Of a stretch of 64,000 nt of DNA, positions 22,484 through 33,002 are shown in pieces (the first letter of the stretch is position 1; each line of letters opens with the position of its first letter). This DNA comes from Heliocidaris tuberculata (taxonomy: Eukaryota > Echinodermata > Echinoidea > Camarodonta > Echinometridae). A model generated the notes under the pieces. It did not search any database and was not told the origin of the DNA. It saw only the letters and a program-made list of their open reading frames with translations. The stretch covers positions 29,477,347 through 29,541,346 of the forward strand of contig CM046850.1 of NCBI GenBank assembly GCA_025618425.1, written 5' to 3'. Made by a program: the position numbers and the translations under genes.

Positions 22484-23897
22484 CACTCATAGCGACTTTA
22501 CTATACTTCGTGTGTAGACTCTAGGCAGTCATCCACCTCGACACTTTCAAAACACCACTGCACAAAAGTCAACAACATTCACTCATAATCGGCATTTAAT
22601 TTACAAGAAACGACACCAACATATTCATGAAATACAATAAATTCAACTCACCGATGTTGGAAAAGATAATTTCGAAAATGAAATCCGTAATTTACTGTCA
22701 CTTCTGGCGAAACGGGGTATCGCAAGTCATGATGTACATTTCCTGATCGCCGCGAGCGCTGACATCTCCCGCTAAAAAATTCGGTCGTTAAAAGTTCGGT
22801 TCCTATCGCGCACACGTAAGTCCCGATTTTCCGTGTGTGCGATCGTAGAGATCGATGTGCACGCGATACCGAGTTTCGTTGTGGACAAAATTTTATTGGC
22901 CGATTTAGTCTAAAAACATCGGCACCATGAAAACAACATGCGATCGCAAAAAAAATTGGCGGGGATTTCTTAGGTTTTGGACATGATTTTGACTTTGGAT
23001 TTTGCTGGAAATATCAGAAGTTCTTCCTAACGGCCATTTAAGGTAGGAAAGAGATTTTAAAGCGCTGAATTTGAAAGGAAGTATTTTAAACATTTATCTT
23101 ACTTTTCCCCCCATACCTTAAGTACATGCGATAGAAAATGACTAGTATTTTTGCATTCGTCCCGCGTAGTGGTCAGTATGACCACTATACGTGGTGTGGT
23201 CATACTGACCACTACGCGGGACGAATGCAAAAATACTAGTCATTTTCTATCGCATGTACTTAAGGTATGGGGGGAAAAGTAAGATAAATGTTTAAAATAC
23301 TTCCTTTCAAATTCAGCGCTTTAAAATCTCTTTCCTACCTTAAATGGCCGTTAGGAAGAACTTCTGATATTTCCAGCAAAATCCAAAGTCAAAATCATGT
23401 CCAAAACCTAAGAAATCCCCGCCAATTTTTTTTGCGATCGCATGTTGTTTTCATGGTGCCGATGTTTTTAGACTAAATCGGCCAATAAAATTTTGTCCAC
23501 AACGAAACTCGGTATCGCGTGCACATCGATCTCTACGATCGCACACACGGAAAATCGGGACTTACGTGTGCGCGATAGGAACCGAACTTTTAACGACCGA
23601 ATTTTTTAGCGGGAGATGTCAGCGCTCGCGGCGATCAGGAAATGTACATCATGACTTGCGATACCCCGTTTCGCCAGAAGTGACAGTAAATTACGGATTT
23701 CATTTTTGGAATTATCTTTTCCAACATCGGTGAGTTGAATTTATTGTATTTCATGAATATGTTGGTGTCGTTTTTTGTAAATTAAATGCCGATTATGAGT
23801 GAATGTTGGTGACTTTTGTGCAGTGGTGTTTTGAAAGTGTCGAGGTGGATGACTGCCTAGAGTCTACACACTAAGTATAGTAAAGTCGCTATGAGTG
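22484..23897. repeat. 1.41-kb near-perfect palindrome (702-bp arms, 10-bp spacer)
   Basis: Arms 22484-23185 and 23196-23897 are reverse complements with no net length difference; I noted only about half a dozen mismatches, all in the outer 250 bp. The spacer is TATACGTGGT. Each arm holds the CpG-rich candidate promoter and a donor-ended exon, and the same 62-codon open frame occurs once per arm as a by-product. No terminal transposon motif or target duplication is evident. Confidence 0.95.
22652..22750 (-). promoter_or_regulatory. Candidate CAB39 non-coding first exon and CpG-rich promoter (left palindrome arm)
   Basis: On the minus strand a strong donor (CATCG/GTGAGT, intron from 22651) ends a short stretch with no useful ATG. 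Upstream (22740-22900) the DNA is unusually CpG-rich for this AT-rich window, with CGCGAGCG, GCGCACACG and CGCGATACCG tracts. The next exon on this strand with an upstream acceptor and UTR is the CAB39 start exon 14 kb away, so I infer this is its first exon. The transcription start is not visible; the right-hand boundary is approximate. An identical copy in opposite orientation ends at 23729 in the other arm of the palindrome. Confidence 0.4.
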
Positions 23898-23940
23898 CTA
23901 TAGACTAGATATTCTAGTAAACATGGTAAAGTCACTCATA

Positions 23941-23975
23941 CACATACGAGGTTATCGTAAGATAACCTCGTACTC
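23941..23975. repeat. Short hairpin with GAGGTTATC stem, site 1
   Basis: TACGAGGTTATC-gtaa-GATAACCTCGTA is a perfect 12-bp stem. Related hairpins lie at 44872 and 47085. Confidence 0.75.
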
Positions 23976-24156
23976 CATACGTGTTATAGTGGCAGATTTG
24001 AATGTATACTTTACAATATCACCTCCCTTGCAATTCCAAGGGTTTATTCCCTATTTTTGCTGTATTTATGTTGTATGATGTCTATGTATGTAAATGAATT
24101 TGATTTTTAAACTTGTATTAAACTAATATTTTAACTACAAAAAGACAAAAACTTAC

Positions 24157-24238
24157 CAGTTTGCTTTCCATCCAGCGGAGTTCTCGTAGAAGATGCTTGG
24201 CTATGGCGGCGTTGTCGTAGTTGTTTTGGTGCGCTAGC
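24157..24238 (-). CDS. Unrecognised coding exon candidate
   Basis: The minus strand reads an open 82-bp block between a TTCTAG acceptor and a perfect GTAAGT donor (intron from 24156). In one frame it gives LAHQNNYDNAAIAKHLL then RELRWMESKL, a helix-like, non-repetitive peptide. I do not recognise the protein. The frame needs one base from an upstream exon, which does not fit the phase-0 end of the candidate exon at 24635. It may belong to a separate minus-strand gene whose other exons lie within the long CAB39 intron, or be an alternative upstream CAB39 exon. Confidence 0.45.
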
Positions 24239-24634
24239 CTAGAATTACAGTCGTTTCAATATATACTAACGCTGATGGCGCTATATAGAAATATACGATC
24301 CTGTGGAAGAATTATGCAATGCAAAAATGTTTTTCCCCAAACGTCTGGAGAACAAAGCCAGATGCCGAATCAAGCTTCCGGGGCACTTTTCCCTAGAGAT
24401 CAGGTGCTTCCGGGGTCAGGCAAACTTCTCAAAGACCTTTAATAGTGTTAAGACAAATTACTCTCTCGTATTTCCGTAGTACACTCGGCAGGTGTATATT
24501 GCCGTGTTCAAACGAGACTCGCCTTACGAGTGCACCACAATACGCACACGTGCTTAGTAGCGGGTTGAGCACTCTTCGCATTTATACTCTTCGCTTCAGG
24601 TCAAGGCATATAAGCGTACTGTAGATGATTTTAC

Positions 24635-24800
24635 CTTGGCCCAGTCCCCGCTGCTGTATACACGAGGAGTGAGAAAAAGCCCTTTAAAGTACTGCTTTCC
24701 AGTTTTGGAATCAGAAGTCAACATACAAGAGTTGAAGAGTCTCTGAATCAGGTATTCTAGCAAATTTAAGAAAATTAAATCGTGCCTAGAGCAATTTTGT
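24635..24800 (-). CDS. Unrecognised exon candidate
   Basis: A minus-strand open frame ends at GCCAAG/GTAAAA (intron from 24634). The end of the peptide reads KTGKQYFKGLFLTPRVYSS then GDWAK, with upstream LNLLEYLIQRLFNSCML. A TTGCTCTAG acceptor candidate lies near 24791, or the exon could start further upstream; an internal Met precedes TSDSKTGKQ. No family is recognised. The 5' side (25214-25362) contains another candidate donor (TTTAT/GTAAGT, about 25213) and a CRE-like site, suggesting a minus-strand transcript starting near 25350. Confidence 0.35.
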
Positions 24801-25354
24801 TGTCTGTTTTTGAATGCTTGCAACAGTGAATGTTGGACACAGTCCCACATAGGCAAGGGCCTATGAGTGGGTAAAGTCGCTATGATATGAGTGGTGTCGA
24901 CGGTGATGGTTTCTCGACTTCAGCATCATGATCAAGAACCGATAAAGGTATGATTCTGTGGAAAATTTGGAAAACCTAGATCCATATCAATCACGTTTCC
25001 TTGATGAACAGGCAAAGACATTAAAAAAAGGAGAAAAGAATAAGGAGTAGGAAAGCGCACCAAAACACCGCACATGGAATGCAGTATATGGGACCAGAGT
25101 AAAAATTGCAATTGAGTGTACGTTCCGAGGAGAAAACTCAACACAATAAATGTCGTAACAAATTGCACCCAAACAACTTTTGAAATGGTTCAGAAATAGG
25201 GTTTGAATACTTACATAAACGAACAAGCACTTTAAAGTCTCTCTTAATTACAAAATATCAGCATATATGGCAGAACGTGGACGTCTCTAGACCTCTATCA
25301 AAAGTTCAACGGCGGCAACACCTTCCCAAAATATAACTACTCACCCGGCCCGAG

Positions 25355-25362
25355 TGACGTCA
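25355..25362. promoter_or_regulatory. CRE-like palindrome TGACGTCA
   Basis: A perfect 8-bp TGACGTCA sits in a GC-richer patch (CACCCGGCCCGAG beside it). It lies just upstream of the candidate minus-strand exons at 25213, 24635 and 24157. CREB/ATF binding is known for this sequence; promoter function here is inferred. Confidence 0.35.
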
Positions 25363-25635
25363 TTCAACGAGGAAGTGGTTTACATTTTCGCTACTCAGGT
25401 CATGAAGGGCGATTCAAGCATGCAAAAGTATGCTGCAAACAGCAGACAAATCATCGATTTCTATATCTAGGTGTCCCATAAAGTCTGGTAATTAAAAATT
25501 AGTTTGTACTAATTTGAATTAGACTATTTTCATAAGACATTGATTGGATATTGAAACAGGGGCGTCGATCCGTTTTTCGGATTGGGGGGGGGGGGCAAGA
25601 CAGCCTATCGTAACGATGATCAATTCAGTCATCAT

Positions 25636-26845
25636 CAGAGGCGGCGGTGCGTCTTTCAAAAGGGGGGGGGAGATACCAACAAAAAGGGGCACCTACAAAG
25701 GGTGGAAACGAGGCGGAAAATACCATTTTCGAGACATTAGTATACCGGTACATTCTGATCAATACACAACCGAAGATCATTCCTGTCCTTTCAGGACAGG
25801 AATAATTTCAGGGCTAAATTGATCACATTTTTTTCTTCAAATTGGCAACAATGATATTTTTCTTTTAGTACTACAAGATTGTAATAAGGGGTAATGTCTT
25901 TGAAAACAATATACATGGTTAAAAGAATTGGCGAAAAGTTGAAAAAGTTGCCAATTTTGAAAAAAAAACAATGATTTTGAACCTCTCAATGTGTTGCCAA
26001 TTTAAGGATTGTAAATCTTATTCTCCTTTTTAAAATTCCTGGGATCAAACGCAATATTGTCATGTATCAAAAATGAACACAGTGTGTGCAGAAATTTTTG
26101 CTCTTTCTACTCATGTATCTGGTATATTTTTCAGGGCTCTGAATCAAAAGTTATTGAGCCAAACCACAAAATGTGGTCAATTGTCTCGAAAGGGTTAACA
26201 TGGTTCTAGATAAAAAAAACTACTTTGCAGTTGAGTGTGATAGCCTGATTATTAATTTGCGAGCGAGCGGAGCGAGCGAGCAAAAAATTTAAGAATTATT
26301 TCTAACGCTGAAGGCAATGGGTGTTGAATTATATACAGCGATTTTCCTAATATGATAAGAAGATAATAGTAAATCCGAGCGAGAGTAGCGAGTGAGCTTT
26401 AGAAAAAAAATTAGAAAAAAAATTGTCCTCGTTCCTTTTATAATTTAGGAGCACTGTTCATTCTTGTATAATTTAGGGCATTGGGCCCCTCCTACCTCTT
26501 GATCTACTGCTTCACTATTGTGCTGATATCAGTAGGGGAATGTATGATTATGAAGCCTCTCTGATTATTTGGAGCTATATGTATAAGGCTCCTTTGTGGA
26601 CTTCATACATATATATACCAGTATCAACCGATGTCGCATTTATCAGAAAACAAAAGGGGCACTAATTTCTGAGGTTAAAAGGGGCACTCATCAGAAGGTA
26701 AAAAGGACACTTATTAGAAAGAAAAAGGGGCACTATACGAAGAAAAGGGACTTATCAGCTATGAAAAGGGGCACTTTTGGGGTACTTGAAAAATTGAGGG
26801 GGCACTTTGCCCCCTGCCCCCCCCTTCCCCGGAGCGCTGCCTCTG
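25636..26845. mobile_element. hAT-like element with nested MITE and AAAAGGGGCAC sub-repeats
   Basis: Termini CAGAGGCGGCG (25636) and the inverted CGCTGCCTCTG (ending 26845) are flanked by GTCATCAT and ATCATCAT (7 of 8 match). Internally a ~25-bp motif containing AAAAGGGGCACT is repeated about six times (26651-26790), and GAGCGAGCGGAGCGAGCGAG lies at 26261-26280. No transposase is visible. Confidence 0.65.
25783..26200 (-). mobile_element. piggyBac-like TTAA MITE, copy 6, inverted, inside a hAT element
   Basis: The reverse complement matches the family through to TCGAAAGGGTTAA (26188-26200). The other end is not the normal terminus: it runs into a short palindrome TTCCTGTCCTTTCAGGACAG, suggesting loss of the last bases and a hairpin-type repair. 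Confidence 0.8.
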
Positions 26846-27534
26846 ATCATCATAGCATTGATAAAGATATGATGTTAATTTGAACTTAAGTAAAGTATGC
26901 ATATCGATATCATGAACAGAAAATGGAATTAAAGATCACATGGAAAATGACAAAATGATGGGAATATATATAACAGCAAATTGAGTAGAGAAGATATAAC
27001 ACAAAATAATAGAAAAAATAAACACTAATAAAATATGAAAAAATAGAGAAAAAATAAATAAATACGAAAATTTAAACTTTGAATTGAATTATGTATGTTC
27101 AGAACGTTTTTTAATGGCGTCATGATTTTTTGGAACACCTCTTAAAAACAGCTTCTCCACGGTTACATGACGCAATAAAGATTAGAGAATTTGCGCGCGG
27201 AGCGCGCGGCGAAATTGAAGTCTGACCGTGTAAAACCTTTTGTATTTCATTGTAAGGTTTCATTTCCCGAGTTTTGCATCAGTTTTTCCTTATTTTATTT
27301 TACACCTCCGGAGTTATGGGGGGGGGGGGGGGGGTTATCACCGTAAGGGATGATGTGTTTGCCCAAGAGCCCAAGAGCCCAAGAGCCCAAGAGCTGTATT
27401 ATGTGGCATATACATACATCGTACATTAAAAAAAAGGAGTAAAATACGATTTGATCTATGAATTTACAAAGTAAAAATTAAGTAAACATGGTAAGAAACA
27501 GCCATTATATTATTAAAAAAAGAGGTACAAAAAT
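26846..27534. other. AT-rich intergenic DNA
   Basis: A-rich stretch, a GCGCGCGGAGCGCGCGG palindromic patch (27195-27210), an 18-base G-run near 27320 and a four-unit AGCCCA repeat (27366-27394). No gene seen. Confidence 0.6.
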
Positions 27535-27556
27535 CAGAAAGAGAGAGAATGAGAGG

Positions 27557-27600
<44 letters not shown>

Positions 27601-27761
27601 AAATCAGAAAGAAGAGAAAATTGGGAGAGAGATTAGCCTGAGATGAGGAAGAGAAAATTAGAGTATAATATAGAGGGAGTCAGGGAGAGAGAGAGAGAGA
27701 GAGAGAAGCAAAAATCAATTGTACATCTTTATAAACAATAAAGTCATTAAAGCTAGGGTTT

Positions 27762-27800
<39 letters not shown>
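27535..27800 (+). repeat. GA microsatellite cluster
   Basis: Three GA-rich tracts (about 27539-27603, 27682-27707, 27762-27798) separated by purine-rich DNA. Confidence 0.9.
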
Positions 27801-27801
<1 letters not shown>

Positions 27802-28151
27802 GAATATTGAAGATCCTTATGGCGAGAGAGGCCCTCTCTTCCCATAGTCTTTCATCTCCTCATTACATGTATATGTCTGATGTGTCTCTGTTCCCCCTCT
27901 CCCCCCCTCATTTTCTCCCTTTCCTCTGTATGTCACCTCCTATTCTAGTTCTATATAATTATACCCATCTCTGTGGACTCCTACCTTTCTTTCTCTCTCA
28001 TCCTATTTCCCACTTCTTGTCCTTAGACCAATTCTTTTCTTCATTTTCTCTATAAATTCTCTGTACTACAATCATTGCTTCTCTGCGCAAAATCTTTGAG
28101 AGCAATGAGTTACTAGTACTCTCTCTCTCTTTCCCGCTCTCTCTGTCTCTA

Positions 28152-31100
28152 CACTGGCGTATTTGTGGGGGGGGGGGGGGGGTGGGTGGCTGCACTGGCA
28201 GTGATGATTTTTTTCTCCACTATGCACCTTAATGTACGTAGCATTTTAAAAAATTTTGATCCCTTTGAAACCTTCCTCCACCTTTTAAATTTTCCATTCG
28301 ATATCATCGGCCTTTCCGAAACATGGTTAAAGGACAATAACCCTCTAATAAATATGGAGGGTTACTCATTTATTTCTAAACATAGACAAGCAAAACGCGG
28401 TGGTGGAGTTGGAATGTATATCCGTAACCATCATAATTTTGTTCGAAGAGATGACATTTGTATAGATGACGCGCTTTGTGACTCAATATTTATAGAATTA
28501 CATAATGAAGATGACAAGCACACCATAGTTGGGACAATTTACAAACCACCCTCTATAAATCCAGACGATTTTTCTGATGCCATAGATAAACTCCTAACTT
28601 GTTTATCTAGAGAAAATAAGAAACTTTACATAATGGGCGATTTCAATATTGACCTCCTGCAACACAGCACAAACTCATCTATGAAATTTTTAAATGTCCT
28701 CTACAGTAACTCATGCTATCCGTTAATCAATAAACCATCGCGTATTACAAAATCAACTGCAACACTTATCGATAACATCATAACCAATCAAATCGAACCA
28801 ATCGACTCGGGGTTATTCTTTTGTAATGTCTCTGACCACCTACCAGTATTTCAGGTATCTAAAATTAAATCATCTAATACAAGAATGAAAAAAAATCAAG
28901 ATAGCTTCTACCGTGTTGTAAATCAAGAAAACATCGAGAACTTTAATAAAGATATCCAAGACATAGACTGGAGTGACGTCATAATGAATGAGGATCCTAA
29001 TTTAGCATATAACACATTCTCAACAAAAATACGTAAATTGTATGATTTAAATTTTCCCCTAATACAAAAGAGAGAGAGAAAAAAAAAAACAATGTTGGAT
29101 GACAAACGGTTTATTACAATCTATAAAACATAAAAACAAGCTATACAAGTGGTACTTAAAAAACCCGACTCATCAAAACGAGTTGCAATTTAAACAATAT
29201 CGAAATAAACTTACGACACTCCTCAGGGAGACAAAGATCAGATATTTCTCAGACAAACTCATGCGTAATAAATCAAATATTAAACGTACATGGGATACCA
29301 TAAACAACCTTATTAAAAAGAAAGTTCATGAATGCCCAGAGACTGCCTTCAGTATTGATGATAAAATTGTGACTGATCCTTTAACCATAAGTAACTCATT
29401 TAACGATTTCTTCACAAAAATTGGTCCCACTCTTGCTAATAAAATACCACAGTGTAATACTGACTTTCGGACATACATGAACATTCCGCCTGATGATTCT
29501 CTATTTTTATATCCTACAGATGAAAATGAAATAAGTAATATTGTCAGCTCGTTTGAAAATAATAAATCTGCAGGTTTAGACGAATTCAGTCCGAGGGTTC
29601 AGTATATATCTAAACCGCTGTATCATATTTTCAATTTATCACTTAATAAAGGGATTTTTCCAGACCAACTGAAAATCGCTAGAGTCACACCTATATTTAA
29701 GACTGGGGACAAAAGACAGCTTACTAACTACAGGCCAATATCTGTTCTATCAGTTTTTTTCTAAAATTCTTGAACGCATTGTATACACCAGGACTTACGA
29801 CTTTCTTGTTAAACATGACATTATTTACAAAAACCAATTTGGATTCCGCCAAAATTTTTCTACAGCTATGGCATTATCTAAACTAACAAACGATATAATT
29901 GACTCATTTGAAAAAAATCAATATTCAATTGGAATCTTTATAGACTTATCGAAAGCCTTCGATACCATTAATCACTCAATTCTACTAAATAAACTTTATA
30001 TGTATGGAATCCGTTGCATAGCATACGACTGGTTTGCCAGTTATCTTAGAAATCGCCTCCATGCAGTGTACTAAAATTGACTCGGTTTTCTCAAACATGA
30101 GTAATATCACATGTGGTGTACCTCAAGGGTCGTTGCTTGGTCCATTACTTTTTATTCTTTATATAAACGACATCTTCAAATCAACAGCAACATTAACTTT
30201 TGTTCTTTATGCCGACGACACGAATATTTTATGTAGTGGATCAAATCTTACCTCTCTGTGCAGTAATGTTAATCAACAGCTAAGCCTTGTATGCGAGTGG
30301 TTTAAGGCTAATAAATTGTCCGTCAATCTAAAAAAAAGCAACTATATGATTTTTCACAACAATAAAAACATTGATTTAGACAGCATTTCCATATATCTCG
30401 ACAACGTACTACTATCTAGAGTTGAAAACACAACATTTCTAGGTGTGCACATCGACAGTTCTATGTCTTGGAAAAAACATATTCTTGAAACAGAAAACAA
30501 AGTCTCTAAAAACATTGGCATCATTTCTAGACTGCGGCACATTTTACCAAACAACATCCTCCGTATGCTTTACAACTCTCTTATTCCACCATATCTATCA
30601 TACTGCAACCTGGCCTGGGGGAACTCTACAACCTCCAAATTGCAAAAACTAATCACTCTACAAAAGAAAATAATTCGTATAACTACAGGTACTGCTCCCC
30701 GGTGTCACGTCGACCATTTGTTCAAACAATTTAACATACTAAAATTTACCGATATAAATAAACATCAACAAAGCATTTTTATGTACAGATGTACAAACAA
30801 TTTATTTCCTGAAGAATTTTGTAATCTTTTTCAATTAAATTCTACGATTCATAAATACGAAACCAGACACGCAAATCACATCCATCTACCCAAGCACAGA
30901 ACCCTATTATTCCAACATAATATCCGGTACTCAGGACCCAAGCTGTGGAACGTTATCCCTGACACAATAAAATACTCCGCATCTCTCGCTAGCTTCTCAA
31001 GAAGGATGAAAAAAATATTTCACTTCATCTTACAAATAATATGGTTTAAGACACTTCCACACCCTCCGTTGTATCTATTCTCTCTATTCTTTCTTCTCTC

Positions 31101-31730
31101 TGCCTCTTCGTGAATATTTCTCTTTTCCGTACAATTCTCATGTTGCACCTCCATTCTCCCCCTCTTTTTCCTCTTTCCCCTTCTTTTTCTTTTCTTTTCT
31201 CCTCCCCCTTTTTCCCCTCCAATCAAGCTCAGCGGTCTCTTTCTTTTTTTGTATGCAGCTATTTTCTTTTTATATATTTATTATGTAATAATGTATTATG
31301 TACTAAGGGCACCCTCGCCCCAAGCTTTTGCTTTTAGAGGTGTGTCCTCCAACTATATATGTATCACATTAGTGTATATTTTGTCATATTTTTTGTTCAA
31401 AATATATGTACATTATTTTGCTCATTTATTAATTTGTATATTGAAAAGTTGGAAATAAATGTCTTTAAATTGAAATTGAATTGAATTGAAAAGTTCCACG
31501 ACAAAAAAAAAAAAAAAAAAAAAAGGGGGGGGGGGAGAGAAAAAGGGGGACAATTTGAAATTACCTACCGGATATAGGTCTAGATCTGTAACAAAAATAC
31601 ATTTTCATTAAAAAAAGGTCAATTTTTTGGCTCGCTCGCTTCGCTTTCTCGCAAGTATTCAGAAATTGTGTCGCACCTTTTTTAATGCCATGGTCAGCCC
31701 CCTCAAAGTTTTTGGCTCATTACGCCACTG
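28152..31730. mobile_element. hAT-like non-autonomous element, split by a LINE
   Basis: The left terminus CACTGGCGTA (28152) and right terminus TACGCCACTG (ending 31730) are inverted repeats with one mismatch. They are flanked by an exact 8-bp target duplication TGTCTCTA (28144-28151 and 31731-31738), the hAT hallmark. Without the LINE the element is a few hundred bases of G-rich DNA with GCTCGCTCGCTTCGCT near the right end. Confidence 0.8.
28188..31480 (+). mobile_element. Nearly full-length CR1/L2-like non-LTR retrotransposon, three frameshifts
   Basis: Frame 1 (to 29133) encodes an AP-endonuclease: HLNVRSILKN, GLSETWLKDN, GDFNIDLL and SDHLPVFQV. Frame 2 (29099-29764) gives the pre-RT region with PISVLS. 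Frame 3 (to 30074) gives IDLSKAFDTINHSILL. Frame 1 again (30034-31113) gives GVPQGSLLGPLLFILYIN, YADDTNI and a C-terminal region ending near 31113. The shifts fall at an A-run near 29085, a T-run near 29755 and a single-base loss near 30055, so two of three are at homopolymers. The 3' end (31465-31492) is a short ATTGAA tandem repeat typical of CR1/L2-type tails. No ORF1 is seen, so the 5' end is truncated. The whole lies within a hAT-like element. Confidence 0.9.
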
Positions 31731-31930
31731 TGTCTCTATAAAGGTATACACCCATCATCCTGACGAAGTTCTACGTACGACAAAAAATTCGTAAATTTAC
31801 TGAATATCTAGTCATTTCTATTTTATAATCGGTATAAAAAGTATGAAAAGGAAATAAGTGTACAGTGGTTGCTTATAATCAAGGACTTCCCGGGCGCTCC
31901 GATCCACACAAACAATTGCAAAGATTAAAA

Positions 31931-32157
31931 GAAAAGAAGAAGATGAAGAAGAAGAAGAAGAAGAAGAAGAAGAAGAAGAAGAAGAAGAAGAAGAAGAAGA
32001 AAAAGAAGAAGAAGAAGAAGAAGAAGAAGAAGAAGAAGAAGAAGAAGAAGAAGAAAAAGAAGAAGAAGAAGAAGAAGAAGAAGAAGAAGAAGAAGAAGAA
32101 GAAGAAGAAGAAAAGAACAAGAAGAAAAAGAAGAAGAAGAAGAAGAAGAAGAAGAAG
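31931..32157 (+). repeat. Long GAA microsatellite (~75 units)
   Basis: About 227 bp of nearly pure AAG/GAA with a few AAA interruptions. Apparent poly-Lys and poly-Ser open frames through it are artefacts. Confidence 0.95.
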
Positions 32158-32270
32158 ACCGAGGATCGAACTCGGGTCTCTGTATGAACCATATAGACCT
32201 ATATTACTAAAGATGCCACAGAGACCCCTTATGGTTAAGGCGACACCAAATCAATTAACGACAGAATAAT
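32155..32270 (-). repeat. tRNA-like fragment joined to the GAA array
   Basis: On the minus strand CCGAGTTCGATCCTCGG (32177-32159) forms a perfect five-pair T arm with a B box, and runs directly into the CTT/GAA array. Upstream an A-box-like element is weak. It looks like a SINE head with a CTT tail that expanded. Confidence 0.5.
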
Positions 32271-32724
32271 TCTTTCAGTCCTTGTAATTAATTAGTCTGT
32301 TAGGTGCAAGTGTGTTCTGAACAATGGCTAGCAATAATAATATCCGTCATGAACAGAATCTGCGCAATTGATTGGTCCAATGCGCGTCATGTGACAAAAT
32401 ACAATTTCGACTAGCCTCATGCAAGTAACGATCAGTGAATAGTAGTACTATTCACGGATATATTTACGGCGTATGACATCACACACGAAAAATGCGTACT
32501 ACTATGATTGTGACAACATTCATTGCTGCGTATCTATCGTTTTAGGCACCGGCGCATGATAATGTCATCATTACGTGTTTGATATCGCGCAAATTCATCC
32601 CTTCTTCAAAACTGTTTGTGTATGTAAGTTTGCTGTCTACCATAGGCCTACGGTGCAGATGATCATAATGAGTAGATTTAGGCTTTAGTGCAAAGATGGA
32701 TATAAACAAAATACTGCCTACATT

Positions 32725-32855
32725 CGAGTCTCTGGTTAAAATATGGTACCCTCGGTGACGTGAAGACGACCATTTTCCTTCGGTGCTGCGCCCCTCATGA
32801 AAATAGTCTTGATTCACGTCACCTCGGGGACCATATTTCCAACCAGAGGCTCTCA
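32725..32855. repeat. ~130-bp hairpin repeat
   Basis: GAGTCTCTGGTTAAAATATG...TCGGTGACGTGAA and its inverse TTCACGTCACCTCGGGGACC...CCAGAGGCTCT flank a short loop. No gene. Confidence 0.7.
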
Positions 32856-33002
32856 TGACAGTATATATTTGTATATTATTAAGGCCGCACGCCAGCTCGG
32901 CTGGATCCACGCGAACGCCTTGATATACACGTACCTGCATGTAAGATAAAAACATTACATGATCGTAAAAAATAGCATACAGTGGGTGTAAAAAAAAATT
33001 GA

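Noticed and set aside
22905..23476. Identical 62-codon open frames on opposite strands
   Set aside because: They are mirror copies created by the palindrome; no homology, start context or splice signals support a protein.
31865..32269. 134-codon open frame dominated by lysine, and the serine-rich frame on the other strand
   Set aside because: Both are read-throughs of the GAA microsatellite.
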